DNA of 10,808 bases from Bacteroidales bacterium (GTDB taxonomy: Bacteria; Bacteroidota; Bacteroidia; Bacteroidales; F082): contig JAOZNY010000073.1 in the NCBI GenBank assembly GCA_029933565.1, forward strand, positions 1-10,808, given 5' to 3'. Positions 1 to 6,314 of the stretch are shown piece after piece; the first letter of the stretch is position 1, and each line of letters starts with the position of its first letter. Both the position numbers and the translations under genes were made by a program. The notes beneath the pieces are model-generated. The model saw only the letters and a program-made list of their open reading frames with translations. It was not told the DNA's origin and did not search any database.

Positions 1-17
1 CGTTAGCGTTCATTAAA
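1..17 (+). repeat. Right end of an attC-like cassette site (partial)
   Basis: The window opens with CGTTAGCGTTC, 17 nt before the first start codon. It matches the right-hand box of the site at 901-1033 (CGTTGGCTG), so it is probably the right end of another site whose left part lies outside the window. The call depends on comparison with the better preserved sites downstream. Confidence 0.45.
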
Positions 18-887
18 ATGAAGAGACAGAAAACATATATAATCATTGGTTTATTGCTTGTCACAGGACTAATTTCTTGTAATGGAATTAAGATTGATAA
101 CAACACCGAATACATTGGGAATTTTCAAGAATATCATTATGACTTCTTTGAATCATTTCAAAATACAACAGACAAAAACTATTATTATGAATTACCCTTT
201 GAATTAAAATTCGGAGGAATAAGACCATTTCCATATGATTCAGTTGGAGAACAAGATTATTCTTGGTTAAGAAATCCAAAGAACCTAATTATTGCTTTCA
301 ATTCAATAAAATCAATCGGACTTGAAAAATTTGTTTCGACTGAACAATACAATAAATCAAATACAGAATGGTGTTGTGACACACAATGGGAAAACAAATC
401 ACTTAACGAAATAGTTAAAGGATTTATTAATTCTGACACAACAACAATAGGAAATGACTATTATCCAAAATTCTGGAAAAGAAGGAAAAACGAAGGAAAC
501 CTATCACAGACTTATCAGATTTTAACTCAAATAGATAATTTCTACAATGGAATAAATATTGACAATAGCAAAGGAAAAACAAATGCTGTTTTAAAAAACC
601 TACTTGATTTCGATTTACAACTAATTCACGCAGACTCAATTGAATATTTAAAAACTTCATTAAAATATTTTGATTATTTAAAATCAGTTCAATTGGACTA
701 TTCCGCATATAAATTGACTTTCCATAATCAAAGATTAAACATACAAAAGGAAATTAAAGACAGTCTTTTAGTGACAATAAAACACGATACTTTATCAAAA
801 GAAAATTGGAATAAAATGAATGATAATTATGACGGTTGGATAACATGGGAATTATATCCAGACCCGAATAGATTTTATGGACCATAA
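18..887 (+). CDS. Putative lipoprotein of unknown function (cassette gene 1)
   Basis: This 289-aa protein has a positively charged N-terminus, a hydrophobic stretch at residues 7-19 and the lipobox LISC with Cys21, so it is predicted to be exported and lipid-anchored. The rest is hydrophilic and rich in Asn, Tyr, Lys and aromatic residues. It has a Cys pair at 119-120 and ends in a Trp/Pro/Tyr-rich tail (WITWELYPDPNRFYGP). I recognise no family and no catalytic motif. ATG 18 is the only start that keeps the signal peptide intact. No promoter is visible in the 17 nt upstream, so transcription probably comes from further left. It lies between two attC-like ends, as a single-gene cassette would. 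The reading frame and lipoprotein signal are clear; the function is unknown. Confidence 0.85.
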   Translation: MKRQKTYIIIGLLLVTGLISCNGIKIDNNTEYIGNFQEYHYDFFESFQNTTDKNYYYELPFELKFGGIRPFPYDSVGEQDYSWLRNPKNLIIAFNSIKSIGLEKFVSTEQYNKSNTEWCCDTQWENKSLNEIVKGFINSDTTTIGNDYYPKFWKRRKNEGNLSQTYQILTQIDNFYNGINIDNSKGKTNAVLKNLLDFDLQLIHADSIEYLKTSLKYFDYLKSVQLDYSAYKLTFHNQRLNIQKEIKDSLLVTIKHDTLSKENWNKMNDNYDGWITWELYPDPNRFYGP

Positions 888-900
888 AGAAATAACGAAA

Positions 901-1033
901 CGCTAACAGCAAATAATATCCCATAGCCGGTTAGCACTTTTTAAGAAAAATGAGAAGTAAAATAAACATACAAGTAATCAACAAAAATCCTGCAAACAAA
1001 CGGCTACGGGTCATATTTGCAACACGTTGGCTG
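901..1033 (+). repeat. attC-like inverted-repeat site 1
   Basis: The outer boxes are GCTAAC (902-907) and GTTGGC (1026-1031), complementary except at one position. The inner arms are 909-929 and 1001-1020. They pair through GCAAATA, CCC and TAGCCG on the left strand, with one A/G difference and a 4-versus-3-nt unpaired patch that leaves a one-base bulge. The centre (about 70 nt) is A-rich and unstructured. Box, arm, variable centre, arm, box is the outline of an integron attC site. However, the box sequences differ from the classical RYYYAAC/GTTRRRY, and the spacers between box and arm are 1 nt (left) and 5 nt (right). Confidence 0.6.
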
Positions 1034-1064
1034 TAATTTGAAATAAAAAATATGAGAATCAATA

Positions 1065-1565
1065 ATGAACGACGCCAAATTATTTTATAACCGGATATTA
1101 CCAATTATGACAATAGTTTTTGCCTACGCAGCCATAGGTTCTTTGCTTGACTCAAATTTAGAAAAGGAAAATCTAAAAAGAATAAGTGGGACTGTAGAAA
1201 ACTATTCTTACGGAAAATCGAGTTCGCAATATTCAACGTACACACATTTAAATTTAAGACTAGATAATAAGAAAGATTATAAGGTAACTAGTGAATGGAA
1301 ATCGAAATTTCCTAGCATCGTCAATGAAATCAGAAAGAATAATAGAGTAGAATTATATCATAGGAAACCATATCAACGACTATATAGATGGGGAACTGAA
1401 AATATTATTTATCAACTCAAAATTGGGAACTCAGTTATCATAGACATTAATGAAAGACAAAATAAATCAAATAGACTAGTTTATTTTACAGGAATTATTG
1501 CATTAATTGGAACTACTACTCTAATAATTAGAAAATATAAAAAAACTACAGCCAACAAGGGCTAA
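1065..1565 (+). CDS. Two-helix membrane protein, DUF3592-like outline (cassette gene 2)
   Basis: This 166-aa protein has hydrophobic helices at about residues 10-28 and 138-157. Between them lies a hydrophilic, beta-rich domain of about 110 residues containing GTVENYSYG, VELYHRKPYQ and IIYQLKIGN. A central beta domain between N- and C-terminal helices recalls DUF3592-type membrane proteins, but I assign this only from the outline. It is probably an inner-membrane protein of unknown role. ATG 1065 is the first start after the site 1 right box, and the helix begins about ten residues later. The last five codons and the TAA stop lie inside the left half of the next attC-like site, a common arrangement in integron cassettes. 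No private promoter is apparent. Confidence 0.75.
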   Translation: MNDAKLFYNRILPIMTIVFAYAAIGSLLDSNLEKENLKRISGTVENYSYGKSSSQYSTYTHLNLRLDNKKDYKVTSEWKSKFPSIVNEIRKNNRVELYHRKPYQRLYRWGTENIIYQLKIGNSVIIDINERQNKSNRLVYFTGIIALIGTTTLIIRKYKKTTANKG

Positions 1566-1803
1566 AATAAATAGCCTCGTTTCGGCTTCGTAATGAACAG
1601 AAATTGTAAATTTGAACATAAGTCACAATAAGAAAATTATTTAATGAAATACGGCTAATTATCATAGCCTCGAACATTCAAGAGAATGCCAAATGCATTC
1701 TCTTGAATGTCCGCGTAAACCGAACGTTAGGAGATCGCCAAAGGCACTCTCCAGAACAATGCGTAAACACGCATTGAAACGTCGGCTTACGCGGACATTG
1801 GCG
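1550..1803 (+). repeat. attC-like inverted-repeat site 2, enlarged by hairpins
   Basis: The left box is AGCCAAC (1550-1556). The inner arms are 1560-1576 and 1653-1669 and pair at 14 of 17 positions. Each arm is also self-palindromic (GGCTA-N7-TAGCC), and both are followed by TCG, so ATAGCCTCG occurs directly repeated at 1571 and 1664. The expected right box does not follow the second arm. Instead about 130 nt of tandem hairpin units intervene, containing CGTTAGG at 1725-1731, and a right-type box ATTGGCGG appears at 1798-1805. The true right end could be either of these. This is the least regular of the three sites. Confidence 0.5.
1671..1799 (+). repeat. Tandem 48-50 nt repeat forming a hairpin cluster
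   Basis: Two adjacent units, 1671-1720 and 1721-1768, both begin CGAAC(A/G)TT, share a 21-nt palindromic core (1682-1702 and 1731-1751, 17 of 21 identical) and end GCGTAAAC. Unit 1 folds into a perfect 16-bp stem (1674-1689 with 1695-1710, loop CAAAT). Unit 2 gives a weaker hairpin (1730-1752) followed by a perfect 8-bp hairpin (1757-1764 with 1769-1776). A long enclosing stem pairs 1706-1728 with 1778-1799: 13 bp perfect, then a mismatch, 3 bp, a bulge and 5 bp. That makes a three-way junction. AATGT at 1706-1710 can pair in either the first hairpin or the enclosing stem, so two folds compete. Confidence 0.7.
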
Positions 1804-1848
1804 GTAAGTTTATAACCAACCAAATAAGCAATAAACATATTAAATTGA

Positions 1849-2433
1849 ATGAAAACGATACAAGAGATTGATGTAGAGTATGACAAGTTACCTGATGAAG
1901 ATTCAAATAAAATTATTGAATTCTTTGAAAGTAATTCGCGCACATTATTATCCCACCAGATTGGAGATATTTCAGATATTGAATGCATATATACTGATTA
2001 TGTTGTGATCTTAATGGAAAAATCTAGGTATTCAAAAGTAATTGAGGTAACAGAAAAGTTAGAAAATATTGAGAGTGTAATCAAATATTCAGAAAGTGAT
2101 AAAGACTTTAAAATTGACCTTATCTTTTATAAATCAGTCTCTCTGTTTAATAAAAAACGTTTGAGAGAAGCAAAACAAGGATTTGAAAGACTAGTTAATT
2201 TGGAGCCAGAGAATGAAGATTTTTCAGATTGGTATAAAAACACCAAAAAAAGAATTTTATTTAGATATCTTTATCTCATTATGTTTGGAAGTATAGGCTT
2301 GGCATTCTTGACTCTTATGATACCAGAACATTTTCCAATAACAATTTCAAAAGTGTATCAAAGAACATTTGAAGGAATATTTTACCTTTCTTTTGGGTTC
2401 TTTATTATAGAGAAGTTTATAAATAAAGAATAG
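1849..2433 (+). CDS. TPR-containing membrane protein (cassette gene 3)
   Basis: This 194-aa protein has an alpha-helical soluble N-terminal part with one clear tetratricopeptide-like motif at about residues 90-122 (YKSVSLFNKKRLREAKQGF and then LVNLEPEN), and probably a weaker one before it around residues 55-75. The C-terminus has two hydrophobic segments, about 137-157 and 175-190. It is therefore likely an inner-membrane protein with its TPR domain in the cytoplasm, serving as a protein-binding platform. The partner is unknown. ATG 1849 follows an A/T-rich leader about 50 nt from the right end of site 2. The TAG stop at 2431-2433 overlaps the first base of the GCCAAC box of site 3, so gene and site are closely fitted together. 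Confidence 0.75.
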   Translation: MKTIQEIDVEYDKLPDEDSNKIIEFFESNSRTLLSHQIGDISDIECIYTDYVVILMEKSRYSKVIEVTEKLENIESVIKYSESDKDFKIDLIFYKSVSLFNKKRLREAKQGFERLVNLEPENEDFSDWYKNTKKRILFRYLYLIMFGSIGLAFLTLMIPEHFPITISKVYQRTFEGIFYLSFGFFIIEKFINKE

Positions 2434-2567
2434 CCAACCCCCTACAAAAAATATACGGCATTTGGCGGTTAGTTCTAAATTTGAACATGAGTACATTTAA
2501 TAAAACATATAGCGGTTTGATAGTTGGGTGCTTTGAAATGCCAAACGCCCCATATTCTTCACGTTAT
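2432..2567 (+). repeat. attC-like inverted-repeat site 3
   Basis: The left box is AGCCAAC (2432-2438). The inner arms 2451-2470 and 2536-2555 pair at 15 of 20 positions, with GGC and TTTGGC as the strongest blocks. The right box is degenerate (CACGTTATT, 2559-2567), keeping CGTT but not RGC. Overall length is close to that of site 1 (about 135 nt). The centre contains TAAATTTGAACAT at 2476-2488, which is also in the centre of site 2 (1607-1619). Confidence 0.55.
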
Positions 2568-2827
2568 TTTTTGCATAATACTATAAAGTAGATTCCTGAT
2601 CTTCCTCTTCTTTTTATTCCTGTTTTCTGTTTCGAGATTTAGAATTTCCCATAATATTTTTTTAATCAGTATTCAACTAAAATCTGCCGCAAAGATTTGT
2701 AAACCCCCTTTTGCCTTCCCACTTACTATTCTTCAAGGGTATATAAACTGTTGTACAGCCCTTGCATTATATCTAAGGTTTACACTTAAAGCAGCATATT
2801 TAATTAAACACTTAAAAAATATTTATC
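2568..2827. other. Gene-poor junction between cassette array and phage-type DNA
   Basis: I find no convincing gene in these 260 nt. On the minus strand, CAAAGATT (2690-2697, read AATCTTTG) resembles a Bacteroidota -7 box. It stands upstream of a minus-strand ATG at 2652 that opens only 12 codons (MGNSKSRNRKQE) before TAA at 2616-2614. This may be the remnant of a gene start. On the plus strand, the small palindrome CTGT-TGT-ACAG (2748-2758) and TACACTT (2781-2787) lie upstream of the gene at 2828. No tRNA, attachment-site repeat or integrase gene was recognised. Confidence 0.5.
2751..2787 (+). promoter_or_regulatory. Possible promoter of the 72-aa gene (weak)
   Basis: TTGTAC (2751-2756) and TACACTT (2781-2787) are 24 nt apart. 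This loosely resembles the bipartite element at 3096 and 10486 (TTGTCC, 23 nt, TACATTT). It lacks the T-run and differs at one base in each box and by one base in spacing, so it may be chance. Confidence 0.25.
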
Positions 2828-3046
2828 ATGGAAAATTCAAAAACAAATTACCTCGGAAACGGAAAACAAATTGGAAACAAAATTCAAGTAAGCCTTAACT
2901 GGAAACTATTGTTAAAAGTTGTAAAATCAGTTTTTAAAGAAGAAAAATACTTAATCATAGATATTCTTCCTCTAAAAGAAACATCTAAATACGGAAACAC
3001 TCATACAGTAGTTGAACACATTCATACTCCTAAAGAAGATAAATAA
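2828..3046 (+). CDS. Small conserved-type protein of Bacteroidota phages (YLGNGK / KYGNTHTV)
   Basis: This 72-aa protein has no signal peptide or membrane helix. It has YLGNGK near the N-terminus (8-13), an amphipathic middle (LLLKVVKSVF), a beta-rich stretch YLIIDILPLKE (41-51), then KYGNTHTVV (54-62) and a charged tail. I associate this pattern, a GNGK start with a late G-x-THTV, with small proteins of unknown function in Bacteroidota prophages and mobile elements; that link is from memory. It is a separate unit: 260 nt of gene-poor DNA lies before it and a strong terminator follows 20 nt after the stop. It may therefore be expressed independently of the late genes. Function unknown. Confidence 0.75.
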   Translation: MENSKTNYLGNGKQIGNKIQVSLNWKLLLKVVKSVFKEEKYLIIDILPLKETSKYGNTHTVVEHIHTPKEDK

Positions 3047-3066
3047 TCTTCTTTTCACTTTTTATA

Positions 3067-3110
3067 AAAGCCGGTCCGCCTCAAGCGGATCGGCTTTGTC
3101 CTTTTTTATT
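3067..3110 (+). terminator. Rho-independent terminator after the 72-aa gene
   Basis: A 13-bp stem (3067-3079 with 3085-3097) is complete except for one G-U pair and encloses the 5-nt loop CTCAA. It starts with AAAGCCG and ends CGGCTTT, followed by GTCC and a run of six T (3102-3107). It lies 20 nt after the stop codon at 3046 and separates that gene from the downstream operon. The T-run also forms part of the promoter-like element at 3096-3131. Confidence 0.9.
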
Positions 3111-3131
3111 GGTTCATCACATTCTACATTT
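3096..3131 (+). promoter_or_regulatory. Candidate late promoter, copy 1
   Basis: TTGTCCTTTTTTAT (3096-3109), 15 nt, then TACATTT (3125-3131). Exactly the same two blocks with exactly the same spacing recur at 10486-10521. TACATTTA matches 7 of 8 positions of the Bacteroidota -7 consensus TAnnTTTG. The distance from TTG to TA (26 nt) is longer than the usual 17-23, so a phage-specific regulator is possible. It stands immediately upstream of the portal and tail operon. Confidence 0.55.
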
Positions 3132-3147
3132 ACCTAAAAATTAATGG

Positions 3148-3372
3148 ATGATCCACATATCTATTCTTAGAAAGGAAATAAATAAAAGGAAACCAATGAG
3201 TATTAGGTTTTGGAAAAGGTCAGGGGAAATTGTTATTGCAAAGAATGTAGTCTGCACTTCTTCCTTTTTTAAAAATGATACTGTTAATATTAGGTTTCTT
3301 AACTCTAGTGAAATCAGAAAGATTCGGCTTTCATCAATATTTCAATTTAACAATCAAGAAGTATGTCTTTAA
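3148..3372 (+). CDS. Small phage protein preceding the portal gene
   Basis: This 74-aa protein (or 58 aa, if translation starts at ATG 3196) has no membrane segment. The core is NVVCTSSFFKNDTVNIRF followed by SSEIRKIRLSSIFQFNNQEV, a compact beta-rich pattern I associate from memory with small unnamed proteins of Bacteroidota phages. Met17 (3196) is an attractive alternative start. It gives MSIRFWKRSGE, has a purine-rich AAAGGA just upstream, and allows a normal leader after the promoter-like box at 3125-3131; ATG 3148 would leave only about 10 nt. The 3' end overlaps the portal start by 10 nt, suggesting translational coupling. Function unknown. Confidence 0.7.
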   Translation: MIHISILRKEINKRKPMSIRFWKRSGEIVIAKNVVCTSSFFKNDTVNIRFLNSSEIRKIRLSSIFQFNNQEVCL

Positions 3373-4712
3373 ACAATTATTCTACAATTGAAATCAATTC
3401 TAAAATCGGAGCAATCCTTGAAACTGATTCTGCTAAAATCTTCGATACTGAAGAAGTAAAACCCCAGGAAGCAAAAAAGGGAATGAGAGGTTATATCCCC
3501 TGGGGGGAATCCAACGACCTACCAACTCTTTTACTGGAGAAAATTAGAAAGAGTGATGTTATGTCGCCAAATATGCTTTTTAATATCCTTACCGGTTTTG
3601 GTAGTGGTTTTAAAGTATCTATGACTGATGGCTCTGATGTTTCTGATAAGGAAGTAAAGGAATTCTTTCGCAGAAACAATATGACAAAATATTTGCTTGA
3701 ACATGTTACAGATATGAAACACTTTGCTTTTGCTATCTCTTTGCTGTTTGTTTCTAAGGATGCAAAGAAGATTGTTAAAATAAAGCATAAAGAAGCCTTT
3801 CATTGTCGCTTTGAAGAAAACAATTCTAAAACAGGTAAAATAGATCATGTTTTCTTTGCTAATTGGGATGATACGCCTGATGAAAAAGACATTCAGGCAT
3901 ATCCTGTACTTGACCAGGACGATCCATATTTTGACCTATTGGTAAAACTTGGGAAAGAACCTGATCCGGCAACAGGAAAAAACGTTAAGCCTACGGATGA
4001 ACGTATTTTTGCAGTCGTTACACGCCTGCCGGTTCCCGGACACAAATATTATCCTTTCCCTTACTATGCCTCTCACTTTAACTCTGGTTGGTATGATATT
4101 GCAACGATGATACCATTGGCTAAAAAAGCAAAAATGGCCAATGGTATGAGTATTAAATATCATGTTGAATTTCATAAAGATTATTTCGAGAACCTTTTCT
4201 CTGATGAAAGTATTAGTGATCCTAAGAAGAAACTGGAAAGAAAAAACCTGGAGTTTAATAATGTGAAAGAATTCCTTTCAGGAATCGAAAACAGAGGGAA
4301 AGTCTGGTTTTCTGGTTACTATATTGATCCAAACGGTAAAGAAAACAGAATGATTCGCATTAATGTAATTGACCCTAAGGCGGAAGGTGGCGATTGGATT
4401 CAAGACTCTGAAGAGGCCTCAAATATGCAATGCTACGCAATGGGAATTCACCCTTCTCTTATTGGTGCTGTTCCGGGAAAGTCTAAGTCCAGCCTCTCCG
4501 GAACTGATAAAAGGGAATTGTTTACAATGAAACAATCACTGGAAACACCCTTTAGAAACCTTGCACTTATTCCCTTTGAAATAATAAAAGGCTTTAATAA
4601 TTGGGATGAAAATATTGTATTCGATATTCCCCATCTAATGCTTACAACATTAGATCAGGGGACAGATGCAAAAGAAGTAACAACCTCAAATACTCTTAGT
4701 GATGATAGTTAG
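3363..4712 (+). CDS. Phage portal-like protein
   Basis: This 449-aa protein is predicted to be the portal, the dodecameric ring at the capsid vertex through which DNA passes and to which the tail connector attaches. The evidence is an N-terminal segment YIPWGESNDLPTLLLEKI (about 44-61) like the W-x-x-N-x-x-P portal entry motif, an alpha-helical and beta body, and a C-terminal block MGIHPSLIGAVPGKSKSSLS (about 360-379) followed by TDKRELFTMKQSLETPFR. That block resembles the portal pattern in which a proline-rich 'gives' loop precedes a long helix. The length suits a portal. It starts inside the preceding gene and overlaps the next by 11 nt. No terminase gene precedes it and no capsid protease or major capsid gene follows, which is unusual. 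Sequence identity to named portals could not be tested. Confidence 0.7.
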   Translation: MSLNNYSTIEINSKIGAILETDSAKIFDTEEVKPQEAKKGMRGYIPWGESNDLPTLLLEKIRKSDVMSPNMLFNILTGFGSGFKVSMTDGSDVSDKEVKEFFRRNNMTKYLLEHVTDMKHFAFAISLLFVSKDAKKIVKIKHKEAFHCRFEENNSKTGKIDHVFFANWDDTPDEKDIQAYPVLDQDDPYFDLLVKLGKEPDPATGKNVKPTDERIFAVVTRLPVPGHKYYPFPYYASHFNSGWYDIATMIPLAKKAKMANGMSIKYHVEFHKDYFENLFSDESISDPKKKLERKNLEFNNVKEFLSGIENRGKVWFSGYYIDPNGKENRMIRINVIDPKAEGGDWIQDSEEASNMQCYAMGIHPSLIGAVPGKSKSSLSGTDKRELFTMKQSLETPFRNLALIPFEIIKGFNNWDENIVFDIPHLMLTTLDQGTDAKEVTTSNTLSDDS

Positions 4713-5544
4713 TACAATAGAGCAAATAAAAGCAGTCATTCCAAACATTGCTGCGGAAGTAGAATTCCTGGACTTTGAATCTTATGTTCAAAGTGCTGAA
4801 ACATGGATTGATAAATCAATTCTTGGAAATACTATCTACAACTCACTTTCTGAAGGTGGGGAACCTGATCCAGTTTTAATTCACTTATCTACTAATGTAA
4901 TAGTCCTAAAAGCCTATTCCATTGGAATACCTTTCATGGATCTTATCCAAACACAAAACGGCTTTGGAGTTATAAGTGATAAGAACCGTAGCCCTGCCAG
5001 TAAAAATAGGGTTGACAGGCTTATTAAGCATAATGAAAAACGCCTTGATTCAGAAATTGAATGGCTTATGAATTATCTGGAAGATAATTCAGAGTTTCAT
5101 AATGATTGGAAATCTTCACCGGCTTATTCTTTGCTTTCTGATTGCCTTATCTCTACTTCCAGAGAAATGAAACGCCTGGTTAAATTTGAAGGAAACAGAT
5201 CTGAATTTCTGTTTCTTAAACCGGTCTTGATAAGTCAATCTTCGCTTTTTATTGCCCCAACAATAAGTAAAGCGTATTTGGATGAACTTATTGCTAAACA
5301 AAATAATAACACTCTCTCGGATGCTGATAAACTTGTATTGCCTTCAATTAAACAGGCTCTTGCTTGCCATGTTACCAATAGAACTGACCTAAGTTATAGC
5401 CTGCTTTCTAATGTCAGAAATATAATTGACAAAGATCTTGAATCTTATCCTACTTATTCTGCCAGTGAAGAAAAGGAAGTTAATGATAATGTGGGCTTTG
5501 AAAATTCAATTGAGAATTCATTTTTTGTTTTTAAAGGTTTTTAA
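4702..5544 (+). CDS. DUF6712-like protein, probable head-tail connector
   Basis: This protein has 280 aa from ATG 4702. A GTG three bases earlier would add one residue, but ATG is preferred. The N-terminus (VSTIEQIKAVIPNIAAEVEF, then YVQSAETWIDKSILG) matches my memory of DUF6712, a family of Bacteroidota phage proteins found next to portal genes. The N-terminal part is helical (to about residue 95). The middle and end hold repeated alpha-helical segments with LSDADKLVLPSIKQALACHV (about 207-226), which looks like a second copy of the same kind of helical domain. A connector or adaptor role is inferred from its position directly after the portal gene. It overlaps the portal gene by 11 nt and its stop abuts the next ATG. 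Confidence 0.6.
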   Translation: MIVSTIEQIKAVIPNIAAEVEFLDFESYVQSAETWIDKSILGNTIYNSLSEGGEPDPVLIHLSTNVIVLKAYSIGIPFMDLIQTQNGFGVISDKNRSPASKNRVDRLIKHNEKRLDSEIEWLMNYLEDNSEFHNDWKSSPAYSLLSDCLISTSREMKRLVKFEGNRSEFLFLKPVLISQSSLFIAPTISKAYLDELIAKQNNNTLSDADKLVLPSIKQALACHVTNRTDLSYSLLSNVRNIIDKDLESYPTYSASEEKEVNDNVGFENSIENSFFVFKGF

Positions 5545-6309
5545 ATGAAAACACTAAACATAAGCCTTCCTTCAAAATGGCTCGATCTTTCAAACAGTCA
5601 ATTGCTGTTTGTCGCTAAACTGTTTAATTCTGACTTTTCTAAATTCAGAACACAGTTTTTGACTCTTGCCTTTTTTCGCCTAAGTAATGCCAGGATCATA
5701 GGGAAACCTACTGCTGATATTTTTCTGCTTAAAATAAAAGGACAGAAAATATTTGAAATGCCTATTTCCCTATTAACAAGCATTACCAATAAACTCGATT
5801 GGCTATTGGGAGAAGTCTCTGAAGTAAGGCCTTTGAAAAGAATTCTGTTTGCCTCTCCGGTTAATTATCGCCTCTATAATACATGCTTTGAACAATTCCT
5901 TACTGCTGAGAATTATTATATCGCCTTTTCAGAAACCAATGAAATGAAGTATCTGAATATGCTTGTGGCTTCGCTCTATTCTCTGCCATTGCAGAAATTC
6001 AATGCAAAGAAGATTAATGCTAGAAGTAAATGGTTTTTTTTGGCTTCCGTACATTCCAAATTTACTGTGTTTCTATGGTTTAGTGGTTTTAGAGCGCATA
6101 TATCAAATGAGTTTCCTGATTTGTTTGATGTCTCTGGTAATCCAAAGAAAAAAGAACCTATTAATATCAAATCCCATATTATGGGTTTTGTTAGAGGACT
6201 GACCGAAGGGGATATTACCAGAAGCGATTCCGTTTATAAATCCGACACCTGGACGGCTTTATATGAACTCAATGAGAAAGCAAAATCAGGAACTAAAAAA
6301 ACAAATTAA
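5545..6309 (+). CDS. Phage structural-region protein of unknown function (254 aa)
   Basis: The protein begins MKTLNISLPSKWLDLSNSQL and is mostly helical and basic, with many aromatic residues. Notable segments are QFLTLAFFRL (39-48), YLNMLVASLYSLPLQKFNAK (about 136-155), a stretch FTVFLWFSGFRAHI and a Lys-rich C-terminus. There is no clear membrane anchor or catalytic motif. Bacteroidota prophages often have a protein with this type of start (short beta strand, then W-x-x-L-S-x-x-Q) before the tape measure gene. A tail-assembly (chaperone-like) role is possible, but that rests on position and memory. The ATG directly follows the upstream TAA with no gap, and the next gene begins 5 nt after its own stop. 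Confidence 0.6.
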   Translation: MKTLNISLPSKWLDLSNSQLLFVAKLFNSDFSKFRTQFLTLAFFRLSNARIIGKPTADIFLLKIKGQKIFEMPISLLTSITNKLDWLLGEVSEVRPLKRILFASPVNYRLYNTCFEQFLTAENYYIAFSETNEMKYLNMLVASLYSLPLQKFNAKKINARSKWFFLASVHSKFTVFLWFSGFRAHISNEFPDLFDVSGNPKKKEPINIKSHIMGFVRGLTEGDITRSDSVYKSDTWTALYELNEKAKSGTKKTN

Positions 6310-6314
6310 TTATT

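Noticed and set aside
1674..1710. Rho-independent terminator or tRNA-like structure
   Set aside because: The strong hairpin is not followed by a T-run, and the branched fold lacks tRNA features such as the T-loop and CCA end.
1671..1799. CRISPR array
   Set aside because: Only two units are present, they are adjacent without spacers, and they differ internally, so this is a tandem duplication.
1662..1988. Minus-strand open frame of 108 codons across the hairpin cluster and the start of cassette gene 3
   Set aside because: It runs through the tandem palindromes and the well-supported plus-strand gene, and its translated composition is not protein-like. Palindromic DNA readily gives open frames on both strands.
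1..2567. Classical chromosomal integron
   Set aside because: There is no integron integrase, attI site or canonical GTTRRRY box in the window, so only 'attC-like' is claimed.
2614..2652. Short minus-strand peptide MGNSKSRNRKQE behind a promoter-like box
   Set aside because: Twelve codons is too short for a supported gene and the upstream -33 box is missing. It is mentioned only as a possible remnant in the junction.
5963..6202. Plus-strand frame of 79 codons inside the 254-aa gene
   Set aside because: It lies entirely within the well-supported 254-aa gene in another frame, with no start signal of its own and no recognisable pattern.
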